Source: Verrucomicrobiota bacterium JB022 (GTDB lineage Bacteria > Verrucomicrobiota > Verrucomicrobiia > Opitutales > Oceanipulchritudinaceae). From it: a stretch of 64,000 nt of DNA. This document shows positions 39,296 through 47,214 of this stretch, piece after piece (position 1 is the first letter of the stretch; every line of letters begins with the position of its first letter). The notes beneath the pieces were generated by a model, which was not told where the DNA came from, did no database searches, and worked only from the letters and a program-made list of their open reading frames with translations. The translations under genes were made by a program, and so were the position numbers. Location of the stretch: positions 1 to 64,000 of the forward strand of contig JAUTCQ010000008.1 in the NCBI GenBank assembly GCA_030673845.1. Direction: 5' to 3'.

Positions 39296-40069
39296 TCACA
39301 ACTCCTGCGGGTCGATTCCGCGCTTGAAGAGGTCGGCTTCGGGGAGGGCAAGGCGTTCGTCGCGGAGCTGGAGCTGCTTGAGGCGGTCCTTGTCGGCGAG
39401 CCAGTCGGCCCCGTCGAAGAAGTAGGCGCCGCGCGTGCCCTGGCTCTTGTAGGCGCTCTTCTGGCGGTAGGCCGTGCCGAGATAGACGTAAGGGACGGCT
39501 TGCTCCTGGGCCCATTCCAGCGTGCGGCCCATCAACCATTTGCCCAGCGAAAGCTCCGTGACCACCGCGCTGTCGTAAAACGAATACCAGTAGTGCACCC
39601 CCTGCGACCACGCCACGAGCAGCGCGTAGGCCACCACCTTGCCCTCCAGCCGCACCTCCGCGATCCGGTTCAGGTAAGGCTTGGCGAGGATGTAGCGCAG
39701 ACGCTCGGGCGTGAGGTAGGCCTGGTCGAAACGCTGATCGATCCACTGCAACGCGTCGACCTCCAGTTGCACCTGGTGGGCGGCCAAGTAGGCGTCCTTT
39801 TCGTGCAGCGAGAATACCGGGCCTAGCTCGTCGAGCCGCCGCTGGTGGTAGCGTCGCTTCTTGTCGAAGCCAAATTCAGCGGTATTTACCCGCAGGCTCC
39901 GGCACTTGTAAAAGAGGTGGCGAGGCTCACCCGGGTCGCCCGAATAGGGCAGGTAGCCGCGCGCATAGATCGGCTCAAGATCGTCCCCCGGCTCCCATTG
40001 CGCATATTCGCAGTAGCCGAAGGAGTAGGTCGCGTAGTTGTTGACGAATTCAGACGCAAAAAACCGCAC
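39296..40069 (-). CDS. Ate/Bpt-like aminoacyl-tRNA-protein transferase domain protein
   Basis: A 257-residue GNAT-fold protein resembling arginyl/leucyl-tRNA-protein transferases. The N-terminal part has YSFGYCEYAQW and HLFYKCRSLRVNTAEFGFDKKRRYHQRRL, comparable to the Cys-rich and CR-x-L/S regions of Ate/Bpt. The C-terminal part has YWYSFYDSAVVTELSLGKWLMG and VPYVYLGTAYR, matching the acyl-transfer core. The classical CxxC...CC cluster of Ate is not fully present, so activity on N-degrons is uncertain. The gene stands alone. If active it would tag proteins for ClpS/ClpAP degradation. Confidence 0.7.
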   Translation of the reverse strand: MRFFASEFVNNYATYSFGYCEYAQWEPGDDLEPIYARGYLPYSGDPGEPRHLFYKCRSLRVNTAEFGFDKKRRYHQRRLDELGPVFSLHEKDAYLAAHQVQLEVDALQWIDQRFDQAYLTPERLRYILAKPYLNRIAEVRLEGKVVAYALLVAWSQGVHYWYSFYDSAVVTELSLGKWLMGRTLEWAQEQAVPYVYLGTAYRQKSAYKSQGTRGAYFFDGADWLADKDRLKQLQLRDERLALPEADLFKRGIDPQEL

Positions 40070-40195
40070 CTCCTCAGCATACCCGCTGCACCTTCCAGCA
40101 AAAGCGCGAAACGCTGACGTAGTGCAAGCTGCTTGTTATCAATCACAAAAGACTGGCCGCCACCTATCGGATCCTGCTCGCTCAAAGCCACGATG

Positions 40196-40227
40196 CAAAA
40201 AGAAAGCACCGCTGGCGGGCGGTGCTT
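40196..40227 (-). terminator. rho-independent terminator after the MBL-fold gene
   Basis: On the minus strand, AAGCACCGC pairs with GCGGTGCTT (9 bp, 6-nt loop) and is followed by TCTTTTT. It lies 29 bp after the stop of the metallo-hydrolase gene. Confidence 0.85.
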
Positions 40228-40255
40228 GAAAGGGAAAGGCGCGAACTTGACTCGC

Positions 40256-41158
40256 TTAAGCTTCGAGGGGAGCCCAGGCAAAGGCGTCGTCCTTTTGCTT
40301 CACGCGGCCCAGACCCGGGTAGGGGAAGTGGGTGCCGAAGACGGGCATGCCGGTTTCGGCCAGCTGGTGCAACGTCTCGTAGCGGGTCTCGATGGCCTCT
40401 TCGTGGTCGAGGTCGAGGAGGAAGTCCCAGTGCGGGTTGGCCAGGTAAATGTGCTGGTGCAGCGTGAGGTCCGACAGGTGGAAGAGCACGGGCTTGCCAT
40501 TCACCTTCAGTTGCACGGCGCAGTGGCCGGGCGTGTGGCCGGGCAGGGGCACCAGTTGCATGCCGGGCAGGGCTTCGTCCCACGAGCGGCAGATCACGAG
40601 GTTGCCTTCGATGGCTTGCCAGATCTCGCTCAAAGCGTCGATCGTCACCTGCTGGTCGGCCGCGACGTGCTCCTGGGCGATCAGCTCTTGCCAGTGGGCG
40701 GCTTCGGCTTCGTGCAGGAACACCGTGGCATGGGGGAAGAGCGCGCGGCCTTCGCCGTCTACCAAGCCACCCGTATGGTCGAGGTGGGCGTGGGTGAGGA
40801 TCAGCTTGGTGACCTGCTGGGGCTGGAAGCCAGCCGAGCGCAGGCTCTTGACCAGGTGGCCGGCCAGCGGGTAGGCGGTGCGGTCGCGGCCACAGCCGGC
40901 GTCGACCAATACCAGGTCGTCTGCGGTCTGGATCAGCAGGGCGAGCACCGGCAGGCGCAGCGTGTCGCCAGCCTGGTCGATCTCGGCCAGGGCATCCTGG
41001 ACCTCTTCGCTACTGGCGGTACGGGGGGCGATGAAGCTATTCACCGGCACCTCCATCCAGCCGTCGTGCAAAGCCCACACCTTCCAGCCGGCGGACTTCA
41101 CCGGCAAGTTGAGTTCGCGGGCGGTCGGGACTACGGAAGGTAAAGTGGTGATGGACAT
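40256..41158 (-). CDS. MBL-fold metallo-hydrolase
   Basis: About 300 residues, starting at the ATG at 41158 (MSITTLPSVVPTARE); an ATG at 41167 is equally possible. The zinc motif HAHLDHTGG is intact, preceded by LVDAGCGRD. The second His (PLPGHTPGHCAVQL), the bridging Asp (FHLSDLTLHQH) and the last His (PVFGTHFPYPG) are all present. The pattern fits the lactonase/AttM-like subgroup of the superfamily, which includes N-acyl-homoserine lactonases and many unassigned hydrolases. There is no signal peptide. It is divergent from tmk, with about 220 bp between the two. Confidence 0.88.
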   Translation of the reverse strand: MSITTLPSVVPTARELNLPVKSAGWKVWALHDGWMEVPVNSFIAPRTASSEEVQDALAEIDQAGDTLRLPVLALLIQTADDLVLVDAGCGRDRTAYPLAGHLVKSLRSAGFQPQQVTKLILTHAHLDHTGGLVDGEGRALFPHATVFLHEAEAAHWQELIAQEHVAADQQVTIDALSEIWQAIEGNLVICRSWDEALPGMQLVPLPGHTPGHCAVQLKVNGKPVLFHLSDLTLHQHIYLANPHWDFLLDLDHEEAIETRYETLHQLAETGMPVFGTHFPYPGLGRVKQKDDAFAWAPLEA

Positions 41159-41381
41159 GGAAGACATTTTAGTGGCGATTTGTAATTCGTAAATAGTAAT
41201 CGGCGAATCCAATGAGATTGTCGAGAATAAACGACAAATATTTCGCAAATTATTTTACGCAAGTCGTGAGAGGCGGGCGGGGCTTGCCAAGCGCGTGGGC
41301 TGCCGACTACAAACAGGCACGCAACGTGATTGGGTTTGCCGCGTCCCCGGGAAATCCTCAACCTCTCCCCTCACTGTTACC

Positions 41382-42032
41382 ATGCCGAAAGAGAATGATG
41401 ATACACGCGGCTACCTGATCACCTTCGAAGGCTCGGAGGGCAGCGGGAAGTCGACCCAGATCAGCCGCATTGCCAACCGCTTCGAAGATGCGGGCTACGA
41501 AGTCGTGGTGACGCGCGAGCCAGGCGGCACGCGCATCGGCGAAGAGATTCGCCAGATCCTGATGCACAACGATTCGTCGTCGAACATGACGCCGGAGGCC
41601 GAGCTGCTGCTCTTTGCCGCCAGCCGGGCCCAGCTCGTGCGCGAGCTGATCACCCCCGCGCTCGAGCGCGGCTGCATCGTCTTGTGCGACCGCTTCATGG
41701 ATTCGACGACCGTCTATCAAGGCATCGCTCGCCAGATCGCCTCGGAGCCGGTGAAGCTGATCAACGAATTTGCGGTGGGCGATGTGGAGCCCGACGTGAC
41801 GGTGGTGATCGATGTGCCGGCCGAGCTGGGCTTCGAACGCATCAAGTCGCGCGTCAGCGACCTCTCCGACCGCATGGAGCAGGAAAACATCGAGTTTTAC
41901 CAGAAGGTGCGCAACGGCTACCTGATGCTCGCCAAGGCCATGCCTGAGCGCTTCATCATCGTCGACGGCCAGCCCCAGCGCGCGGAAGTCGAGGAAACCA
42001 TCTGGCGCGCCCTCCGCGACCGCGTGGTGTAG
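41382..42032 (+). CDS. tmk: thymidylate kinase
   Basis: A 216-residue enzyme that phosphorylates dTMP to dTDP. The P-loop FEGSEGSGKST lies at residues 15-25. The DR-x motif (LCDRFMDSTTVYQG) and VVTREPGGTRIGEEIR are present, and RVSDLSDRMEQENIEFYQKVRNGYL includes the LID region. The ATG at 41382 (MPKENDDTRG) is chosen because the frame upstream lacks conservation. holB starts 6 bp after its stop and hisI follows, so this is a three-gene operon. Confidence 0.97.
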   Translation: MPKENDDTRGYLITFEGSEGSGKSTQISRIANRFEDAGYEVVVTREPGGTRIGEEIRQILMHNDSSSNMTPEAELLLFAASRAQLVRELITPALERGCIVLCDRFMDSTTVYQGIARQIASEPVKLINEFAVGDVEPDVTVVIDVPAELGFERIKSRVSDLSDRMEQENIEFYQKVRNGYLMLAKAMPERFIIVDGQPQRAEVEETIWRALRDRVV

Positions 42033-42038
42033 ACGACG

Positions 42039-43010
42039 ATGGCCCTCTCCAGCGCTCTCCCTCCCGCCTTGCGGCAGACGCGCCCGGTCCAGGTGCTGGA
42101 GCGCCTGCATGCCCGGCGGCGCCTGCCCCACGCCATGCTCCTGCACGGGGATTCCATGCCCGCGCTGGTGGAGCTGGCCCAGGCGCTGGCGGCCGAGCTG
42201 CTGAAGACGACCCCCGCCAAGGCCGAGACGCACCCAGACTGTTTTGTGCTGCGCCCCGCCCGTCGGGGCCGCCAGATCCGCATTGTGGACGACAAGGGCA
42301 AGGCCAGCCCCAACACCATGCGTTGGATGTTGCAGCAGCTCATGCAAAGCTCCAGCGCGGGCGGCAGCAAGGTGGGCATCGTCTACGAGGCCGACCGGCT
42401 CAACCGCTCGGCCGAAAACGCCTTTCTCAAGACGCTGGAAGAGCCGCCCCGCGAGACGCACCTGTTGCTTGTGACGACGCGGCCTTACGAGCTGCTGCCC
42501 ACCACGCGCAGCCGCTGCTTCCAGTTTCGCGTGCCGCTGGCAGACAAGCCGATCGCGCACGAAGGCTGGCGCCAATGGATCGCCGATTACCAGCGTTGGC
42601 TCGACAAGGCCCGCAGCGTGGCGGGCGATGCGGGCGCGCGGGCCGACGTGATCATGCTCACCTACGGCCTCATCTCGCGCTTCACCGCACTGCTCGACGA
42701 GATCGTGGGCGGTTCGTGGAAGGCCGAGCGCGACAACATCTCCGAAGAGTGGAGCGACGAAGAGATCGAGGCGCAGGAAGTTGGCCTCAAGCGGGGGATG
42801 CGCGTGCGCCTGTGGCAGGAGATCGAGCTGGCTACGCGCGACCACGTGCTGACCCAATCGTTTGATCGCGCGGCGGCCCAGAGTCTCGGCCAGGCCGTCG
42901 AAACCCTGGAGGAGATGGATTTTCTGACCGGCGTCTTCAACCTCAACGACGAGGTGGCGCTGGAGCAGTATTTCCTCCGTTCGCTCCGCATCTGGGCGAT
43001 GGCCCAGTAA
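42039..43010 (+). CDS. holB: DNA polymerase III delta' subunit
   Basis: A 323-residue AAA+-like clamp-loader subunit. The N-terminus has HARRRLPHAMLLHGDSM in place of a functional Walker A, as usual for delta' proteins. The segment VGIVYEADRLNRSAENAFLKTLEEPPRETHLLLVTTRPYELLPTTRSRCFQF includes the SRC motif. The region equivalent to the zinc module is short or lost. The C-terminal domain is helical. tmk-holB adjacency is common in bacteria and supports the call. Confidence 0.92.
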   Translation: MALSSALPPALRQTRPVQVLERLHARRRLPHAMLLHGDSMPALVELAQALAAELLKTTPAKAETHPDCFVLRPARRGRQIRIVDDKGKASPNTMRWMLQQLMQSSSAGGSKVGIVYEADRLNRSAENAFLKTLEEPPRETHLLLVTTRPYELLPTTRSRCFQFRVPLADKPIAHEGWRQWIADYQRWLDKARSVAGDAGARADVIMLTYGLISRFTALLDEIVGGSWKAERDNISEEWSDEEIEAQEVGLKRGMRVRLWQEIELATRDHVLTQSFDRAAAQSLGQAVETLEEMDFLTGVFNLNDEVALEQYFLRSLRIWAMAQ

Positions 43011-43028
43011 CCTCTATTTTTACCGACC

Positions 43029-43451
43029 ATGACCCACCACGAACTCGAAGAGGGCAGCGTCGAAGCGCTCGACTTTACCAAGCTCAACCAGATCGGCCAG
43101 CAAGGGCTGCATGTGATCCCCGCCGTGGCGCAGGAAGTCGAGACGGGCGATGTCGTCATGCTCGGCTATGTCAACCGCGAGGCCCTCGAAGCCGCCCAAC
43201 GCGAGCGCAAGGCCGTCTTCTGGAGCACCAGCCGCAACGAGCTATGGATCAAGGGGTTGACCAGCGGCAACTACCTTGAGCTGGAAGACATCCGCGTCAA
43301 CTGCGAGCAGAACAGCATTCTTTACCGCGTGCGCCTGCGGGGCGACGGAGCCTGCCACACCCTCGTGGCCGGGCAAAAAAAACGTCACCGCCGCAGTTGC
43401 TACTACCGTAGGCTGGGCGATGACGGAAAATTGGAAATGATCGAGGAGTAG
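43029..43451 (+). CDS. hisI: phosphoribosyl-AMP cyclohydrolase
   Basis: A 140-residue protein for the third step of histidine synthesis, opening the purine ring of PR-AMP. It has VVMLGYVNREALEAA, AVFWSTSRNELWIKGLTSGN and zinc-binding cysteines Cys92, Cys109 (GACHT) and Cys124 (RRSCYYR). The Mg-binding D-x-D-x-D positions of classical enzymes read N91, E93 and N95 here. A small insertion (AGQKKRH) separates the last two cysteines. It is monofunctional, without the HisE domain. It follows holB by 18 bp. Confidence 0.93.
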   Translation: MTHHELEEGSVEALDFTKLNQIGQQGLHVIPAVAQEVETGDVVMLGYVNREALEAAQRERKAVFWSTSRNELWIKGLTSGNYLELEDIRVNCEQNSILYRVRLRGDGACHTLVAGQKKRHRRSCYYRRLGDDGKLEMIEE

Positions 43452-43919
43452 CTACTCCGTTTCCTCGATGATGTAAGTCAGGCTGGTTCCCAGCTTCTGG
43501 AAAATACCGGTGCTGAGATCCCCGTCGTCCAGGAGTTGATCGATTTTTACCTGGAATTCCTCGCTTATGGTGGGATCCGTAATGGCCAGGGCGGCGTGGA
43601 TGCCGTTCTGGTCCAGTTGCCAGTCCCAGTTGCCACCGATCTTGGTGGTGCCGGTGAAGCTGTCGCTCACGAAGTAGCCTTCCATCCCCGTGGGAGTGAC
43701 GCCCGGAGTCGTGTCGTCCGGCCAGCCACGGTTGTCAAAGGCGTAGTGTTCGAAAAGGCCGACAAAGGTGCGGAATTCCTTGGCCGTCGTCGATGCGTGG
43801 GTCGTGGCACGCAGGGCACGGAAGGTGGGCACCGCGATCGCGGCCAGCAGGCCGATGATCACGACCACCACCATCAGCTCGAGCAGCGTAAAGCCTGAGC
43901 GTTGGCTCCGTGTGTTCAT
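43452..43919 (-). CDS. type II/IV pseudopilin-like protein
   Basis: 155 residues from the ATG at 43919. The class III signal peptide is clear: MNTRSQRSG/FTLLELMVVVVIIGLLAAIAVPTF, with the cleavage Gly, the methylated Phe and Glu at +5. The C-terminal domain is short, with GGNWDWQLDQNGIHAALAI. Many Verrucomicrobiota encode dozens of such proteins, often for type II secretion-like or surface assembly. No secretion genes are adjacent. It ends at the stop of the convergent hisI, with no intergenic space. The roughly 200 bp upstream hold only AT-rich, promoter-like sequence. Confidence 0.9.
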   Translation of the reverse strand: MNTRSQRSGFTLLELMVVVVIIGLLAAIAVPTFRALRATTHASTTAKEFRTFVGLFEHYAFDNRGWPDDTTPGVTPTGMEGYFVSDSFTGTTKIGGNWDWQLDQNGIHAALAITDPTISEEFQVKIDQLLDDGDLSTGIFQKLGTSLTYIIEETE

Positions 43920-44120
43920 GAGAAGATGAATATAATGATCGGGATGAAATGTGCCCTTATAAGAGGACACCCTGAAGCCAATCACTTACGGACATCTTGG
44001 GCAATGTTTAACTTGGGCACCCTTTTTAAGTGTCAATAGGGTAATAACATTGAAAATCGCCCGGGATGAAAGGTTCTGCATGTGATCGACTTCACTGCAG
44101 ATAATACGTAATTACTGTAG

Positions 44121-44801
44121 TTAGTTCAACTCGATTTCATCTTCTCTTGTTCGCCCTTGCAGTAAGCGCTTTACCTCTCGGCGTTTAGCTTCACGGCCGA
44201 GGTAGTCAATTAGTATATCAAACCGTTTGCCTACCTCCAGGGCGTTTAACACTAGCTGGCGCAAAAATGGGTCGGGGCAGAAGTTGGCGGCGGCCAGATC
44301 TGCAAAGGTTGCCGGGTCGTCGACATGGCTCAGGCACTCCAGAAACTCTTCCGGCGCCTCTTCGCACAGGGCGGGCTCGGCGCGGATGATCTGGGCGGTG
44401 CGATCCTGCATCTGGCGGGCGGCCTGCAGCGTCACCGCGTATTCGCTGACGAGGGGCGAGACCCGCGCCACGCGGTAGGGCTGTTCGCGCACGATGCCCT
44501 CGATCTTGATGCGGGTGATGCCGTGCAGCACGAGGTTGGAGGTGCCGTCGGGCTGCAGGTAGCTGGCGCGGATGAGGCCTGCCGTGCCCACTTGCTCCAT
44601 CGGTTCCGGCTCGGCGGCGCCTTGCCCCTCCGGCCGTTCCTGGACGATGGCGAAGATGCGGTTGGTTTCGAGCACGTCGCGCAGCATTTCGCGGTAGCGC
44701 GGCTCGAAAATATGGAGCGGCATTACGGCACGCGGAAACAGCACCTGCGACGACAGCGTCATCACGGGCATCTCTTCCGGCAGCTTCCCATCAAAGTCCA
44801 T
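44121..44801 (-). CDS. Lon N-terminal (substrate-binding) domain protein
   Basis: About 226 residues from the ATG at 44801 (MDFDGKLPEEMPVM). The pattern LSSQVLFPRAVMPLHIFEPRYREML, followed by VGTAGLIRASYLQPDGTSNLVLHGITRIKI, is typical of the PUA-like N-terminal domain of Lon proteases. There is no ATPase or protease domain. Stand-alone versions exist in many bacteria and are of unknown role, perhaps substrate recognition. The C-terminal helical part (FLRQLVLNALEVGKRFDILIDYLGREA) also matches the Lon linker helices. Confidence 0.9.
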   Translation of the reverse strand: MDFDGKLPEEMPVMTLSSQVLFPRAVMPLHIFEPRYREMLRDVLETNRIFAIVQERPEGQGAAEPEPMEQVGTAGLIRASYLQPDGTSNLVLHGITRIKIEGIVREQPYRVARVSPLVSEYAVTLQAARQMQDRTAQIIRAEPALCEEAPEEFLECLSHVDDPATFADLAAANFCPDPFLRQLVLNALEVGKRFDILIDYLGREAKRREVKRLLQGRTREDEIELN

Positions 44802-44876
44802 TCTGCAGCTTAGCGCGGTTAAGGCCTCATGCAACGGGCCGGGGCTATTTTCCCGCCCGCCGCATGCCTTGGGGCT

Positions 44877-45182
44877 CTACTCAAGCCACTGCCACACCTG
44901 CAGTTTTTTGGGGTCGGGGTCGGGCGTCTCCGCAAAGTAGACGGCCAAGCGCAGGGCGCCCAGGCGGTCGGCGGGCGTTTTGGGCCGCAGTTTGCGCAGG
45001 TCGTCGAACAACGTTTCCGGGGAGCGCCCCTGCAGCTCGTCGATGTTCCAGAAGCCCAGGTCGATCAAGTCTCGGGTGGCCGCGATGGGCATTCCCGGGA
45101 TGCGCGAGAGGGGAGACTTGAGAGCCTCGTGATCCGTTTCCTTCTTCTTGCGCGGCGTGGGCGCGGCAAAAAAATCGTCCAT
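44877..45182 (-). CDS. helix-hairpin-helix (Cdd1-like) protein
   Basis: A 101-residue protein. It has an HhH-like start (LSRIPGMPIAATRDLIDLGFWNIDELQGRSPETLFDDL) and a terminal DRLGALRLAVYFAET followed by a Trp-containing end (VWQWLE). This pattern matches the small pathogenicity-locus Cdd1 family of predicted HhH proteins. It is located 3 bp after the end of the aldo/keto reductase gene (same strand), so the two are co-transcribed. No biochemical role is known. Confidence 0.82.
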   Translation of the reverse strand: MDDFFAAPTPRKKKETDHEALKSPLSRIPGMPIAATRDLIDLGFWNIDELQGRSPETLFDDLRKLRPKTPADRLGALRLAVYFAETPDPDPKKLQVWQWLE

Positions 45183-45185
45183 CGC

Positions 45186-46205
45186 CTATTTACGGATGAT
45201 CCGGTCGAAGGTGTCACCACGGAAAAAGTGCCGCGGGCCGTCGCTGAGCAGGAAATCATGCGGGAAGCCCAGCTCGATGGCACTCACCTGGTCCAGCCGC
45301 TCGACCTGTTCGGGCGAAAGCTCCCAATCGACGCAGGCGATGTTATCCTTCAGCTGGTCGAGCTTGCGCGCTCCGACGATGGGGAGGGCACCCTTGGCGC
45401 GCAGCCAGTTGAGGGCGACCTGCGCAGGACTGTGACCCGCCTCCTTCGCCACCGCGATCAGCTCATCGGCGATCTTCAGGTTGCGGTCGTTGAAGCGCTT
45501 GTCGTCGCCCCGGGTGGTGTCGACCTTGCCCTTGTTCTGGCTTGAGAACTTGCCGCTGAGCACGCCGGCCCCGAGCGGCGACCATGCGCAGACGGTCAGG
45601 CCCAGGTGGTCGGCCATCGGCGTAAGATCGCGCTCCACCGTGCGCTCGACCAGGCTGTATTCGATCTGCAGGCCAGCAAACGGCGTCCAGTCCTTCAACT
45701 CGGCCAGCGTATTGGCGCGGGCCACCAGCCATGCCGGCATGTCCGACACCCCGACGTGTAGCACCTTGCCTTGGCGCACCAGGTCATCCAGCGAGCGCAT
45801 CACTTCGTCGATCGGGGTGATGAAATCCCACGCGTGCAGCCACAGCACATCAAGGTGATCGGTCTGCAGGCGCTTCAAACTACCTTCAACGGACTGGCGC
45901 AGGTTTTTGCGGTGGTTGCCCCCACTGTTGGGGTCGTCCTGCCGCTTCATGAACGTATATTTGGTCGCGATGACAAAGCGGTCGCGCTCTTTCTTCGCAA
46001 ACTCGCCCACAAACTTCTCGCTCGTGCCGCCGGTGTAGCCATCGGCCGTGTCGATAAAGTTGCCGCCCGCATCCACGAACGCATCCCATTGCTGCTGCGA
46101 CACCTTTTTGTCGGCGCCGAAGCCCCAGTCTTCCCCAAAAGTCATGGTGCCGAGCGACAGCTCCGACACGCGCAAGCCTGTATTGCCAAGTAGTCGATAA
46201 CGCAT
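45186..46205 (-). CDS. aldo/keto reductase
   Basis: About 339 residues from the ATG at 46205 (MRYRLLGNTGLRVSE). The NADPH-dependent AKR barrel shows the catalytic Asp-Tyr-Lys-His set: FIDTADGYTGGTSE, VIATKYTF and DVLWLHAWD. The cofactor end has PIVGARKLDQLKDNI. It resembles the large group of aryl-alcohol or YajO-like AKRs that reduce diverse aldehydes. The natural substrate cannot be inferred. The 3' neighbour is the Cdd1-like gene, 3 bp away. Confidence 0.92.
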   Translation of the reverse strand: MRYRLLGNTGLRVSELSLGTMTFGEDWGFGADKKVSQQQWDAFVDAGGNFIDTADGYTGGTSEKFVGEFAKKERDRFVIATKYTFMKRQDDPNSGGNHRKNLRQSVEGSLKRLQTDHLDVLWLHAWDFITPIDEVMRSLDDLVRQGKVLHVGVSDMPAWLVARANTLAELKDWTPFAGLQIEYSLVERTVERDLTPMADHLGLTVCAWSPLGAGVLSGKFSSQNKGKVDTTRGDDKRFNDRNLKIADELIAVAKEAGHSPAQVALNWLRAKGALPIVGARKLDQLKDNIACVDWELSPEQVERLDQVSAIELGFPHDFLLSDGPRHFFRGDTFDRIIRK

Positions 46206-46361
46206 GCCTGCACTGATACCACGCCTAGCGGCAGCCGCAAGCGGGTGGGGGAGGGAGAGCGGAAAGGCCAAGGATTTTTTCCCTTGCCTCGCTGGTGATG
46301 TGCAGGAACGTTATTTTGCGGTTGCCGTAGATGACGGAATATCAGAAGCTGTTTGGTAGTG

Positions 46362-47135
46362 ATGAAATTATCTTCTATGTCCTGTCTCGCCCTGGCTTTG
46401 GCAGTCTCCGTGAATGGAGCTGTCGGTCTGGATGTCTCCGATATCATGTTTGTGGGCTACTCTTCGGATGGCGACACCGACGACTTTTCCTTCGTTTTGT
46501 TCGAGGATTTGACGGCGGGGACCGAGATTCGCTTTACCGATCACGCCTGGAACGGCACCGCGTTCGATACCAGCAATATCAACTCGGACGGTGAAATCGT
46601 CTGGACGGCCGACAGCGCCCTCGGCGCGGGTAGCGTGGTGCGCATTTCCATGACCACCGAACAGAATACCACTGCCACGTTCGGTTCCGTTTCCGGTTCG
46701 TTCGGTTCGTCGAATCTGTCGGGCGCCGGCGATGTATTCTTCGCCTTCCAAGGCTCCCTGACCTCCCCCAGCTTCATCCATGGTTTAAACTATCGGGGCG
46801 CTTACAACACGCCTGCCGTCGGGAGCGGTTTCGACTCGCTCTTGCCCGACGCCCTGGATGTGCCCAATGGTAACATTCTGGTGAGATCGGGAAGCTCCCC
46901 GGACAACGGTGAGTATACGATTGACCGGGAGCTGGCGGATTTCGCGGACAACAAGGCGCTGATCTCCGACCGCAACAACTGGTTCGTCTCGGATGATGAT
47001 TTCGAGCTGGCTTACCTCACGATCCCCGGCCCCGAGGATCCTGGCCCGGTGGTCCCGGAGCCTGAGACCTATAGCCTGATCCTCGGCGCCGCCGCCTTCC
47101 TCGGCTTGGCATTCCGCCGCTTCCGCCGCGCGTAG
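46362..47135 (+). CDS. PEP-CTERM surface protein (Ca/Asp-rich N-terminal domain)
   Basis: About 257 residues from the ATG at 46362. The N-terminal signal peptide is MKLSSMSCLALALAVSVNGAVG. The main domain starts with LDVSDIMFVGYSSDGDTDDFSFVLFEDLTAGTEIRFTDHAW, a pattern seen in secreted beta-rich domains next to nuclease or lamin-tail-like modules. The sorting signal VPEPETYSLIL with a hydrophobic helix and FRRFRRA ends the protein, so it is a probable exosortase substrate. It is followed by a strong terminator. Confidence 0.9.
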   Translation: MKLSSMSCLALALAVSVNGAVGLDVSDIMFVGYSSDGDTDDFSFVLFEDLTAGTEIRFTDHAWNGTAFDTSNINSDGEIVWTADSALGAGSVVRISMTTEQNTTATFGSVSGSFGSSNLSGAGDVFFAFQGSLTSPSFIHGLNYRGAYNTPAVGSGFDSLLPDALDVPNGNILVRSGSSPDNGEYTIDRELADFADNKALISDRNNWFVSDDDFELAYLTIPGPEDPGPVVPEPETYSLILGAAAFLGLAFRRFRRA

Positions 47136-47162
47136 GCATACTTCGAGACGCTTTTTGATGGA

Positions 47163-47193
47163 GGCCATCGCTCACTCGTAGCGATGGCCTTTT
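47163..47193 (+). terminator. rho-independent terminator after the PEP-CTERM gene
   Basis: GGCCATCGCT pairs perfectly with AGCGATGGCC (10 bp, 7-nt loop) and is followed by TTTT. Confidence 0.85.
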
Positions 47194-47214
47194 CGTTTGA
47201 ATCATGTCGGAGGC

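Noticed and set aside
42039-43010. Loss of Walker A in the clamp-loader subunit as an anomaly.
   Set aside because: Delta' subunits often lack a functional P-loop, so this is normal for HolB.
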